From an uncultured Mycoplasmatota bacterium (GTDB taxonomy: Bacteria; Bacillota_I; Bacilli_A; RF39; UBA660), in the NCBI GenBank assembly GCA_900546245.1, contig URBY01000026.1, forward strand, positions 1 to 15,853: a stretch of DNA of 15,853 nt. The letters run 5' to 3'. The translations under genes were made by a program, and so were the position numbers. The stretch's first letter is position 1, and the number at the start of each line of letters is the position of its first letter. Shown here piece after piece: positions 7,203-13,794 of the stretch. The notes beneath the pieces are model-generated. The model saw only the letters and a list, made by a program, of their open reading frames with translations. It had not been told where the DNA came from and searched no databases.

Positions 7203-7739
7203 ATGAAGATTTATATTGTAAGACATGGACAAACAAAATGTAATGTAGAAAATAAGTATAATTGTAGATTAGATGAAGATATAAATGAAATGGGTATAGA
7301 ACAGGCACAACAAGCAAGAGAAAAAGTAAAAAAATTAAATATCGATTTGATAATATGTTCTCCAATGAAAAGAACAAAACATACATGTGAAATAATAAAT
7401 GCTAATAATATTCCAGTTATTTATGATGATAGATTAATTGAAAGAGATGGTGGAGTATTAACTAATACAATTCTTGATGACTATTATTTTAAAGAATACT
7501 ATAATTATTATTCAGATAACGTAGTTGATGGACTTGAAACATTACCTGATTTGTTCAAAAGAACACATTCATTCTTAGACGAAATAAAAGAAAAATATTA
7601 TGATAAAAATATTTTACTAGTAACTCATGGTGCAGTCGCAAGAGCAATGCAATTTTATTTTGAAGAATTACCAGAAGATGGTATGCTTTTAAATGTAAGT
7701 GGACTTAAAAATTGTGAAATAAAGGAGTATGAATTATGA
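7203..7739 (+). CDS. Histidine phosphatase family protein (copy 3)
   Basis: A 178-residue histidine phosphatase with R7-H8-G9, R57 (CSPMKRTKHT), E80 (LIERDGGVL) and H142 (LVTHGA), hence a full catalytic site. The C-terminal GLKNCEIKEYEL resembles that of copy 1, and 20 bases there (7701-7720) are identical to 6075-6094. AGAGGTG at 7190-7196 serves ATG 7203. The stop overlaps the next ATG (ATGA, 7736-7739), and the next gene's ribosome binding site AAGGAG lies inside this gene, so the two should be translationally coupled and may act in sequence. Confidence 0.85.
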   Translation: MKIYIVRHGQTKCNVENKYNCRLDEDINEMGIEQAQQAREKVKKLNIDLIICSPMKRTKHTCEIINANNIPVIYDDRLIERDGGVLTNTILDDYYFKEYYNYYSDNVVDGLETLPDLFKRTHSFLDEIKEKYYDKNILLVTHGAVARAMQFYFEELPEDGMLLNVSGLKNCEIKEYEL

Positions 7740-8338
7740 TATTAACAAGTAAGGAAGCAAGAGAACTATTAGAAATAGAAAGAAAAAATGCAAAGGATGA
7801 TAGATGGATAGAACATTCAATATGTGTTGGTGATAGTGCTGGAATACTTGCAAAAGCACTAAAAGAAAAAGGATATAATGTGGATGTAGACAAAGCAATT
7901 ACATTAGGTTATATTCACGATATAGGGAAATATAATGGTGAATCTCGTGGACATGTAATGAGAGGATATGAATATTTAAAAAATAAAGGATATGATGAAG
8001 AGTATGCTAATATATGTTTAACCCATTCATATTTAAATAATGATATTTTATGCACTGCTGGAGGTGTACCAGATAAAGAAAAAAATCCATTCTTAACATA
8101 TTTTATAAAAAATCATGAATATACTATAGAAGAAAAACTAATAAACTTATTTGATTTAATGTGTACTACAAAAATATTAACATTAGATAAAAGATTAATT
8201 GATATTGTTCTAAGAAAAGGAGTATTTTCTAATACACAATATCATGTAAAAGAAACATATAAATTAAAAGAGTATTTTGATAATTTACTAGGATATAATT
8301 TATATGATTTGTTTCCAGAAATAAAGAATAATCTATAG
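7736..8338 (+). CDS. HD-domain phosphohydrolase
   Basis: A 200-residue HD-superfamily protein with the metal-binding set H27, H61-D62 (GYIHDIGKYNG), H73, H97 and D140, the arrangement of single-domain HD hydrolases (compare the YqeK and HDIG types). These enzymes hydrolyse phosphomonoesters, phosphodiesters or dinucleotides, or act as nucleotide triphosphohydrolases. A nucleotide substrate fits the operon but is inferred. The C-terminal 60 residues look helical with no added domain. It is the last gene of the operon, overlapping the preceding stop by 4 bp, and its own stop lies in the loop of the terminator hairpin. Confidence 0.8.
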   Translation: MILTSKEARELLEIERKNAKDDRWIEHSICVGDSAGILAKALKEKGYNVDVDKAITLGYIHDIGKYNGESRGHVMRGYEYLKNKGYDEEYANICLTHSYLNNDILCTAGGVPDKEKNPFLTYFIKNHEYTIEEKLINLFDLMCTTKILTLDKRLIDIVLRKGVFSNTQYHVKETYKLKEYFDNLLGYNLYDLFPEIKNNL

Positions 8339-8354
8339 ATTCTTTTTTATTTTA
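8323..8354 (+). terminator. Intrinsic terminator of the nucleotide-processing operon
   Basis: AAAGAAT (8323-8329) pairs with ATTCTTT (8339-8345), followed by further T residues to 8354. The 9-nt loop contains the TAG stop of the HD gene. The stem is AT-rich and modest, so some read-through is possible. Confidence 0.6.
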
Positions 8355-8363
8355 AAATACATA

Positions 8364-8377
8364 CGAACCTATGTTCA
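8364..8377. promoter_or_regulatory. LexA (SOS) box, Bacillus type
   Basis: CGAACCTATGTTCA matches the Gram-positive SOS consensus CGAAC-N4-GTTCG with one mismatch at the last base. It lies at the -35 position of the promoter for the Y-family polymerase gene, where bound LexA would block RNA polymerase. No comparable site was seen elsewhere in the window. Confidence 0.8.
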
Positions 8378-8391
8378 TAAAAAATAAAATA

Positions 8392-8400
8392 TGATATAAT
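8392..8400 (+). promoter_or_regulatory. Extended -10 promoter of the polymerase operon
   Basis: TGATATAAT (TATAAT at 8395-8400 with an upstream TG) lies 14 bp after the SOS box and 24 bp before ATG 8424. The -35 window (8372-8377) matches consensus poorly and overlaps the SOS box. Confidence 0.65.
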
Positions 8401-8423
8401 TAGTTGGAAAGAAGGTGCATAAA

Positions 8424-9908
8424 ATGAATAAAGTTTATATGTGTATAGATTTAAAAAGTTTTTATGCATCAGTAGAGTGCGTCGAAAGAAATCTTGATCC
8501 GCTCGATACAAATTTAGTAGTGGCTGATAAATCTAGAACAGAAAAAACAATATGTTTAGCAGTAAGTCCATCCTTAAAAGAATATGGACTTAAAGGTAGA
8601 GCAAGATTATTTGAAGTAGTAAGCGCAGTAAGAAGAGTAAATATTGAAAGAAGAAAAAATAATAATTATAAAAAATTTGTAGGTAAATCGTATAAAAATA
8701 GTGAACTAAAAAATAATAAGTTATTAGAATTTGATTATATAGTTGCGAGTCCTAGAATGAAACTTTATATGAAATATAGTTCTGAAATATATAATATTTA
8801 TTTAAAATATTTATCAAAAGATGATATTTTTGTGTATTCGATAGATGAAGTATTTTGTGATATAACTAATTATCTTAATATGTATAAAATGACACCTAAA
8901 GAACTTGTAAGTATGATTATAAAAGATGTATATAATAAAACAGGTATAACCGCAACCGCAGGAATAGGGACTAATATGTATTTAGCAAAAGTATCTATGG
9001 ATATAGTTGCGAAGCACGCTTTACCAAATGAAATAGGTGTTAGAATTTCACAGCTTGATGAAATGAGTTATAGAAAAAAGTTATGGGATCATACACCACT
9101 TACTGATTTTTGGAGAGTAGGAAAAGGATATGCAAAAAAATTAGAAGAAAATAATATGTATACAATGGGTGATGTGGCTTTAATGAGTATTCAAAATGAA
9201 AACTTATTATATAAACTTTTTGGTATTAATGCAGAACTATTAATAGATCATGCTTGGGGATATGAAACTACAACTATAAAAGATATAAAAGAGTATAAAC
9301 CTGAAAATAATAGTATATCAAGTGGACAAGTATTACACTGTCCATATGATTATAAAAAGGCTAGATTAATAGTCTCAGAAATGATTGATTCACTTGCACT
9401 AGAATTAACAGAAAAAGAAAAAATGACTAATTCTATAGTACTAATGATAGGGTATGAAATAGATAATACTTTTTCTTATGATGGTGACATAGTAACTGAT
9501 TATTATGGAAGAAAAGTGCCAAAACCTGCACATGGTCATAAAACTCTTGACTATAGCACTTCATCAAGTAAAATACTTACAAGTAAATGTTTGGAGTTAT
9601 ATGATGAAATAATAAATAAAAATTTACTTGTTAGAAGAATAAATGTATGTGCATGTAATGTAATAGATGAAAAAGATGCTAAAAAAGAAGTTAATTTTAG
9701 TCAGTTAGATTTGTTTTCTGATAATAATAAAGTTCTAGAAGAGAAGAAAGAAGATAAGATAAAACAAAATGATGAAATAAAACTTCAAAAAACAGTTACC
9801 CGTTTAAAAAATAAATATGGTAAAAATATTATTTTAAAAGCAATGAGTTTAGAAGAAGGTGCAACTATGAAAGAGAGAAATATGCAAGTTGGAGGTCATA
9901 AAGGATGA
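8424..9908 (+). CDS. Y-family translesion DNA polymerase, UvrX/UmuC-like
   Basis: A 494-residue error-prone DNA polymerase. The palm begins with CIDLKSFYASVEC: D9 is a metal ligand and the aromatic F13-Y14 form the steric gate against ribonucleotides. The second catalytic pair is D141-E142 in VYSIDEVFCDIT. A helix-hairpin-helix-like segment follows (about 230-270), then the little-finger region, and a C-terminal tail ending in KYGKNIILKA...GGHKG that is typical of Firmicute UvrX-type proteins. It copies past lesions such as UV dimers or alkylated bases. A GTG at 8415 in the same frame would overlap the ribosome binding site GAAGGTG, so ATG 8424 is preferred. The SOS box and promoter directly upstream indicate induction by DNA damage. 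The stop overlaps the yolD-like start. Confidence 0.9.
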   Translation: MNKVYMCIDLKSFYASVECVERNLDPLDTNLVVADKSRTEKTICLAVSPSLKEYGLKGRARLFEVVSAVRRVNIERRKNNNYKKFVGKSYKNSELKNNKLLEFDYIVASPRMKLYMKYSSEIYNIYLKYLSKDDIFVYSIDEVFCDITNYLNMYKMTPKELVSMIIKDVYNKTGITATAGIGTNMYLAKVSMDIVAKHALPNEIGVRISQLDEMSYRKKLWDHTPLTDFWRVGKGYAKKLEENNMYTMGDVALMSIQNENLLYKLFGINAELLIDHAWGYETTTIKDIKEYKPENNSISSGQVLHCPYDYKKARLIVSEMIDSLALELTEKEKMTNSIVLMIGYEIDNTFSYDGDIVTDYYGRKVPKPAHGHKTLDYSTSSSKILTSKCLELYDEIINKNLLVRRINVCACNVIDEKDAKKEVNFSQLDLFSDNNKVLEEKKEDKIKQNDEIKLQKTVTRLKNKYGKNIILKAMSLEEGATMKERNMQVGGHKG

Positions 9909-10312
9909 AAAATGATTCAATAATTAATTTACCTCATTATGAACCAAAGTATCATAAAAGGATGAGTAAAATGCAAAGAGCGGCACAGTTTAATCCTTTT
10001 TCTGCTCTTACTGGATATGATGATATGGTAAAGGAAGTATCAAGAGTAGTAAATGAAAGAATAGAAATAAGTGAAGATAAAAAAGAAGAAATAAATAACA
10101 AACTAAATTTCCTAATAAAAAATAATAAACTAGATTCTTTTGTTTCTATAACATATTTTGTAAATGATACTAAAAAAGATGGAGGTAAATATTTTAAATA
10201 TACGGGAAAAATTAAAAAAATAGATAATATAAATAAAAAGATTATTTTAAATAATGGTAAAATAATTAATATTTATGACATAATTAATATTTCAAGTAAA
10301 GTTTTAAGATAA
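9905..10312 (+). CDS. YolD-like protein
   Basis: A 135-residue protein of the YolD-like family. The N-terminal signature RMSKMQRAAQFNPFSALTGYDD (about 19-40, here read in two parts around residue 30) is diagnostic, followed by a charged helix (55-75) and a beta-rich C-terminal half with GKYFKYTGKIKKI and NGKIINIYDI. YolD-like genes usually sit next to UvrX/UmuC-type polymerases in Firmicutes, and YolD proteins are thought to be accessory factors for translesion synthesis; the exact role is not settled. The start overlaps the polymerase stop (9905-9908), with GGAGG at 9891-9895, so the pair is co-translated and should share SOS control. Confidence 0.85.
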   Translation: MKNDSIINLPHYEPKYHKRMSKMQRAAQFNPFSALTGYDDMVKEVSRVVNERIEISEDKKEEINNKLNFLIKNNKLDSFVSITYFVNDTKKDGGKYFKYTGKIKKIDNINKKIILNNGKIINIYDIINISSKVLR

Positions 10313-10324
10313 GTAGGTGAAAAA

Positions 10325-11215
10325 ATGTTTAATAATATTAATTTAAATTTATATAAAGATTTTTACTTAGTTTGTAAATATGGAAGTATAAATAAGGCTG
10401 CAAAAGAGTCATATACATCACCACCGGCAATAAGTAAATCAATAAAAAAATTAGAAAGTGAATTAAATAGACAATTATTCTATAGAAATAGTGATGGTAT
10501 GATGCTTACAAGTTATGGCAAAAAATTACTATTTTATGTTGAAGAATCATTTAATAGTTTAAATGTTGCTGAAAGAACTTTAGTAGAAGAAGATACTTTA
10601 AAAAAAGGTAGTTTAAATATTGGAATACCATCTAATATAGGTTCATTTTTCTTATTTGATAATTTAATTAAGTTTCATAATGAATATCCAAATATAGATG
10701 TAACTGTAGTAACAGGTTCAACATCTAAATTAATAGAATTATTAAAATCACATACAGTTGACTTTGTAATTGATACATCCCCAATAAATATAGAATTATC
10801 TAATGATTATACTATCAAAGAACTTGCTAAAGTTAATTATTGTTTTACAGCAAGTAAAGATTTTGATACATCTAAAATAAAAAAATTAGAAGATTTGGAA
10901 AAGTATCAATTAATACTTCCAATTAAAGGTACAGCAAACAGAAATGATTTAGATGAATTAATTAAAGAAAAAAATATAAACTTTAATAATCCTCTTAATT
11001 TTCATACTAGTGAAATGATTATATCTGCAGTTAAAAATAATATTGGAATAGGATATGTAATTGAAGATTTGATTACAAAAGAAAGAAATTTAAAAATTGT
11101 TAATATAGATGACAAACTTCCTAATGTAAAAATAAATATAATATATAACAGTAAATATTTAACAGTAGCTCCTAAAAAATTTATAAATATGTATATAGAT
11201 AAAACTATTAATTAA
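10325..11215 (+). CDS. LysR-family transcriptional regulator
   Basis: A 296-residue LysR-type regulator. The winged helix-turn-helix occupies about residues 5-65 (SINKAAKESYTSPPAISKSIKKLE as the HTH core, about 21-44). A linker helix extends to about 90 and an effector-binding periplasmic-binding-protein-like domain (NIGIPSNIGSFFLF from about 97 onwards) completes it. The length is normal for the family and it appears intact. It begins 12 bp after the yolD-like gene with AGGTG upstream and no separate promoter visible, so it is probably part of the same SOS-controlled transcript, which is unusual for a LysR gene. Its usual divergently transcribed target is absent, and its regulon and ligand are unknown. 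The operon ends at the terminator 11232-11265. Confidence 0.85.
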   Translation: MFNNINLNLYKDFYLVCKYGSINKAAKESYTSPPAISKSIKKLESELNRQLFYRNSDGMMLTSYGKKLLFYVEESFNSLNVAERTLVEEDTLKKGSLNIGIPSNIGSFFLFDNLIKFHNEYPNIDVTVVTGSTSKLIELLKSHTVDFVIDTSPINIELSNDYTIKELAKVNYCFTASKDFDTSKIKKLEDLEKYQLILPIKGTANRNDLDELIKEKNINFNNPLNFHTSEMIISAVKNNIGIGYVIEDLITKERNLKIVNIDDKLPNVKINIIYNSKYLTVAPKKFINMYIDKTIN

Positions 11216-11231
11216 AAGTTAATAGAGTATT

Positions 11232-11265
11232 AAAAAATAGATAATTTTTCGTTATCTATTTTTTT
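11232..11265 (+). terminator. Intrinsic terminator after the LysR gene
   Basis: AATAGATAA (11236-11244) pairs perfectly with TTATCTATT (11252-11260) around a 7-nt loop, flanked by an A run and followed by a T run to 11265. The symmetry of A and T runs allows function on both strands. The T run abuts the next promoter. Confidence 0.8.
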
Positions 11266-11273
11266 GTTACAAT
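11265..11273 (+). promoter_or_regulatory. Extended -10 promoter of the radical SAM gene
   Basis: TGTTACAAT is a TG-extended -10 with one mismatch to TATAAT, directly behind the terminator's T run. AGGAGG at 11280-11285 and ATG 11294 follow, so the leader would be very short. No clear -35 is visible. Confidence 0.5.
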
Positions 11274-11293
11274 TGTTTTAGGAGGAAAGAATT

Positions 11294-12265
11294 ATGATAA
11301 AAAATATTGGAAATTTTAAAGATAAAATTGATGGAACAATAAAATGTGTTTATGAAATGGAAAACAAAAAAATAGTAGAAATGAGTGTTCTTTATAATAA
11401 GGAAGATAAGGATGTAGTATGTGTTCCAACCCACCATTTTTGTAATCTTGGATGTAAAATGTGTCATTTAACAAATAAGGGATTAAATAAAAAAATGATA
11501 AGAATAGAAATAGAAGATTTTATGAAATGTTTAATAGAAACATTAAGCAAATATAAAACTAATAAAAGTAAACTTTTAATTTCATTTATGGGAGTAGGAG
11601 AGCCATTATTAAATATAGATCTTATTTTTGATGTATTTAAAAACGAAGATAAAATTAAAGCATTAGGATACGAAAGTGTAAGTTATGCACTTTCAACTAT
11701 GATGCCAAATGATAATTTAGAAAAGTTATCAGTATTAGTAAATGAATATAACATTCCACTAAAGGTTCATTTTTCACTTCATACACCTATTGATAGTGAA
11801 AGAAAAGAGTTAATACCAAGTACAAGAGTAAATGTTTCAAATGCATTAAAACTACTTTCAAATTATAAAAATCAAGTTATGAAAAATGAAAAAATAATGG
11901 ATAATTATACTAAGTTTCATAGAAATAATATACCAGTTGAAATTCATTATACTTTAATAAAAGGTGTAAATGATGGAAATAAAGAGTTAAAATGTTTAAT
12001 AAATTTATTAAAAGAATATAATATTCCGATTAAGTTTATAAAATTTAATGAAACAAATACTCTAAAGAGAAGTGATAATGAAGAAATTTGGATTAAGTCT
12101 TTAAAAGAAGAATTGCCTAATTTAAATATTAAGAGTTATTCTCCACCAGGAAGATGTGTTGGTAGTTCATGTGGTGAATTTACTAAACATTATTATCACT
12201 ATGAAATTGAAACTAAGGAAGAAAAAGAAAATTTCTTAAAATGGAAGAAAGAGTATGAAATATAA
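11294..12265 (+). CDS. RlmN/Cfr-like radical SAM methyl transferase, short form
   Basis: A 323-residue radical SAM protein of the RlmN/Cfr type. C50, C54 and C57 (CNLGCKMC) bind the 4Fe-4S cluster, with GVGEPLLN (100-107) and the SLHTPIDSER and IPVEIHYTLIKGVND segments typical of the family. The two extra cysteines needed for methyl transfer are present: C43, seven residues before the cluster motif like RlmN C118, and C293 in SSCGEF, matching the CGQL of RlmN C355. A further C288 lies close by. Only about 42 residues precede C43, against roughly 115 in E. coli RlmN, so most of the N-terminal RNA-recognition domain is missing. It should methylate a C2 or C8 adenine position in some RNA, but the target is uncertain. 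It has its own promoter and AGGAGG site. Confidence 0.8.
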   Translation: MIKNIGNFKDKIDGTIKCVYEMENKKIVEMSVLYNKEDKDVVCVPTHHFCNLGCKMCHLTNKGLNKKMIRIEIEDFMKCLIETLSKYKTNKSKLLISFMGVGEPLLNIDLIFDVFKNEDKIKALGYESVSYALSTMMPNDNLEKLSVLVNEYNIPLKVHFSLHTPIDSERKELIPSTRVNVSNALKLLSNYKNQVMKNEKIMDNYTKFHRNNIPVEIHYTLIKGVNDGNKELKCLINLLKEYNIPIKFIKFNETNTLKRSDNEEIWIKSLKEELPNLNIKSYSPPGRCVGSSCGEFTKHYYHYEIETKEEKENFLKWKKEYEI

Positions 12266-12269
12266 GTGA

Positions 12270-12321
12270 TTTAAAATAATAACTCTTGCATATCTTTAGA
12301 AGAAAATACAGTTTATTTACA
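12270..12321 (+). pseudogene. Decayed duplicate fragment of a penicillin-binding protein gene
   Basis: These 52 bases repeat 13567-13619 of the truncated PBP gene downstream: 20 of 20 bases match (12270-12289), then a 6-7-base diverged stretch with a 1-bp deletion, then 18 of 18 (12296-12313) and 7 of 7 (12315-12321). The region corresponds to the catalytic SxxK helix segment FKIITLA...LEENTV. The deletion puts it out of frame and nothing else of the PBP is recognisable around it. Confidence 0.75.
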
Positions 12322-12624
12322 GGATTTTATAGAAAATCAATTTAATAAGATTGCTATTACAATAATGCCAAATGATAATGGATGAAATTATTTAGAAGTT
12401 ATTTCTAATTTTGAAGTATAATTTTATAAAAGAATAGCAAAGTTAGTTTTAAAAAAGTAAAAAATAGTTATAAAAGTAATTATGATTATGCAAAAGATAT
12501 AGAGTTTATTGATACAATAAATGCTATTAAAGTAATTAGTGAAGTTGTTGTACCAGCCAGAGTTTAAGCAAGATAAAGTAAAAATGTAAAAGAAATAGAT
12601 GAAGTTTTAAAATTAGTAGATTAA
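12322..12624 (+). pseudogene. Decayed gene of unknown family
   Basis: The gap between the radical SAM gene and the truncated PBP holds a broken coding sequence. Readable pieces are DFIENQFNKIAITIMPNDNG (ending at TGA 12382-12384), NYLEVISNFEV, then in another frame SFKKVKNSYKSNYDYAKDIEF followed by IDTINAIKVISEVVVPARV and, after two more in-frame stops, SKNVKEIDEVLKLVD ending at TAA 12622-12624. At least one frameshift and several stops separate them. The pieces follow in order and finish exactly at a terminator hairpin, so they look like one former gene. I do not recognise the family. Confidence 0.5.
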
Positions 12625-12638
12625 ATGATCTACTTTTT
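12615..12638 (+). terminator. Intrinsic terminator of the decayed gene
   Basis: AGTAGAT (12615-12621) pairs with ATCTACT (12628-12634) around TAAATG, followed by a short T run. It overlaps the final stop codon of the decayed gene, as terminators do elsewhere in this window. It also contains the ATG at 12625, which argues against that ATG as a PBP start. Confidence 0.65.
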
Positions 12639-12690
12639 ATCTTGTTCTAATTTGGACTTGCTTTCATATATTTTATTAGAGGTGAATTAT

Positions 12691-13794
12691 GTGTTTTTCA
12701 AAGATATACATGTTAGAATAAGATTATTTTTTGTAGTAGTAATTATTTTATTTTTAGTAATAATAGGGAAAGTAATATATATACAAGTATTTGAGTATGA
12801 CAAACTGTCTAATTTATCTAGTGAACTTTGGAGCCGTAATTTACCTATAGAAGGTAGTAGAGGGCTAATATACGATAGAAATGGAGTTGTGCTTGCGGAT
12901 AATGTTACAACAACAAGTTTAGTCTTAATACCAAATCAAATAATAGATAAGAAAAAAGTAACAAAAGAATTAGCTAGTATTCTTAATGTAACAGAAGAAG
13001 AAATGGAAAAACATGTTAATAAAAAAACATCTATAGAAAGAGTACATCCAGAAGGAAGAAGATTATCATTTGAAGTTGCGGATAAAATAGCAGCTTTAAA
13101 TTTAGACGGAGTTTATTTAGTAAAGGAGTCTAAAAGAAATTATCCGTATGATACTAATTTATCGCATGTTTTAGGTTATGTTGGAATTGATAACCAAGGA
13201 TTATCAGGTCTTGAATTACAATATGATAAGTATTTAACTGGAGAATATGGTTCAATTAAATATTATTCAGATGCCAAAGGTAATAAGTTAAAATTAAGTG
13301 AAATATATGAACAACCACAAGATGGCATGAATATAACACTTACAATAAATAATGATATACAACTTGCGATAGAAAGAGAACTTGATAATGCAGTAAGTAA
13401 ATATAATCCAGAACATGCACTTGCGATAGCGATGGATCCAAATACAGGAGAAATTTTGGGTATGAGCTCAAGACCTAATTTTTCACCATCAAATTATCAA
13501 AATTATAGTACAGAAGAAATAAATAGAAATCTTCCTATATGGATGAATTATGAACCAGGATCAACATTTAAAATAATAACTCTTGCGTCATCATTAGAAG
13601 AAAATACAGTTGATTTACAAAATGATCATTTTTATGATGGAGGTAGTGTAAGAGTAGCAAATGCAAAAATTAAATGTTGGAAAACAAAAGGTCATGGTGC
13701 ACAAACATTTCTTCAAGTTGTTGAAAATTCATGTAATCTTGGAGTAAATACAGGAACATATTTGAATTTGAAGAAAAACTTGCAAATAATATAA
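12691..13794 (+). pseudogene. Truncated class B penicillin-binding protein, PBP2B/SpoVD/FtsI-like
   Basis: The first 367 or so codons of a septal or sporulation-type transpeptidase. After a short basic N-terminus comes a membrane anchor (about 12-33), then the dimerisation domain (WSRNLPIEGSRGLIYDRNG and following) and the start of the transpeptidase domain with S291-T-F-K294 (SxxK) and S347-C-N349 (SxN). It breaks off there: the KTG motif and some 250 further residues of a normal 600-700-residue protein are missing, and the frame runs out at TAA 13792-13794. It cannot be a working transpeptidase. GTG 12691 is chosen because GAGGTG lies at 12679-12684. ATG 12625 in the same frame lies in the preceding terminator. 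It is presumably a partial copy of an intact gene elsewhere in the genome. Confidence 0.8.

Noticed and set aside
8415..8423. GTG start three codons upstream of the Y-family polymerase ATG
   Set aside because: The GTG is part of the GAAGGTG ribosome binding site for ATG 8424.
2227..9908. Recoding of TGA as tryptophan, as in Mycoplasma
   Set aside because: TGA ends four intact genes with correct family lengths (4249-4251, 4727-4729, 7737-7739, 9906-9908) and Trp is TGG.
11702..12379. 15-base identical string in the radical SAM gene (11702-11716) and in the decayed gene (12365-12379)
   Set aside because: There is no extended similarity around it, and both encode MPNDN-like AT-rich codons; chance is a sufficient explanation.
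12625..12690. ATG start 22 codons upstream for the PBP fragment
   Set aside because: It lies in the loop of the preceding terminator; GTG 12691 has a correctly spaced GAGGTG and the expected N-terminus.
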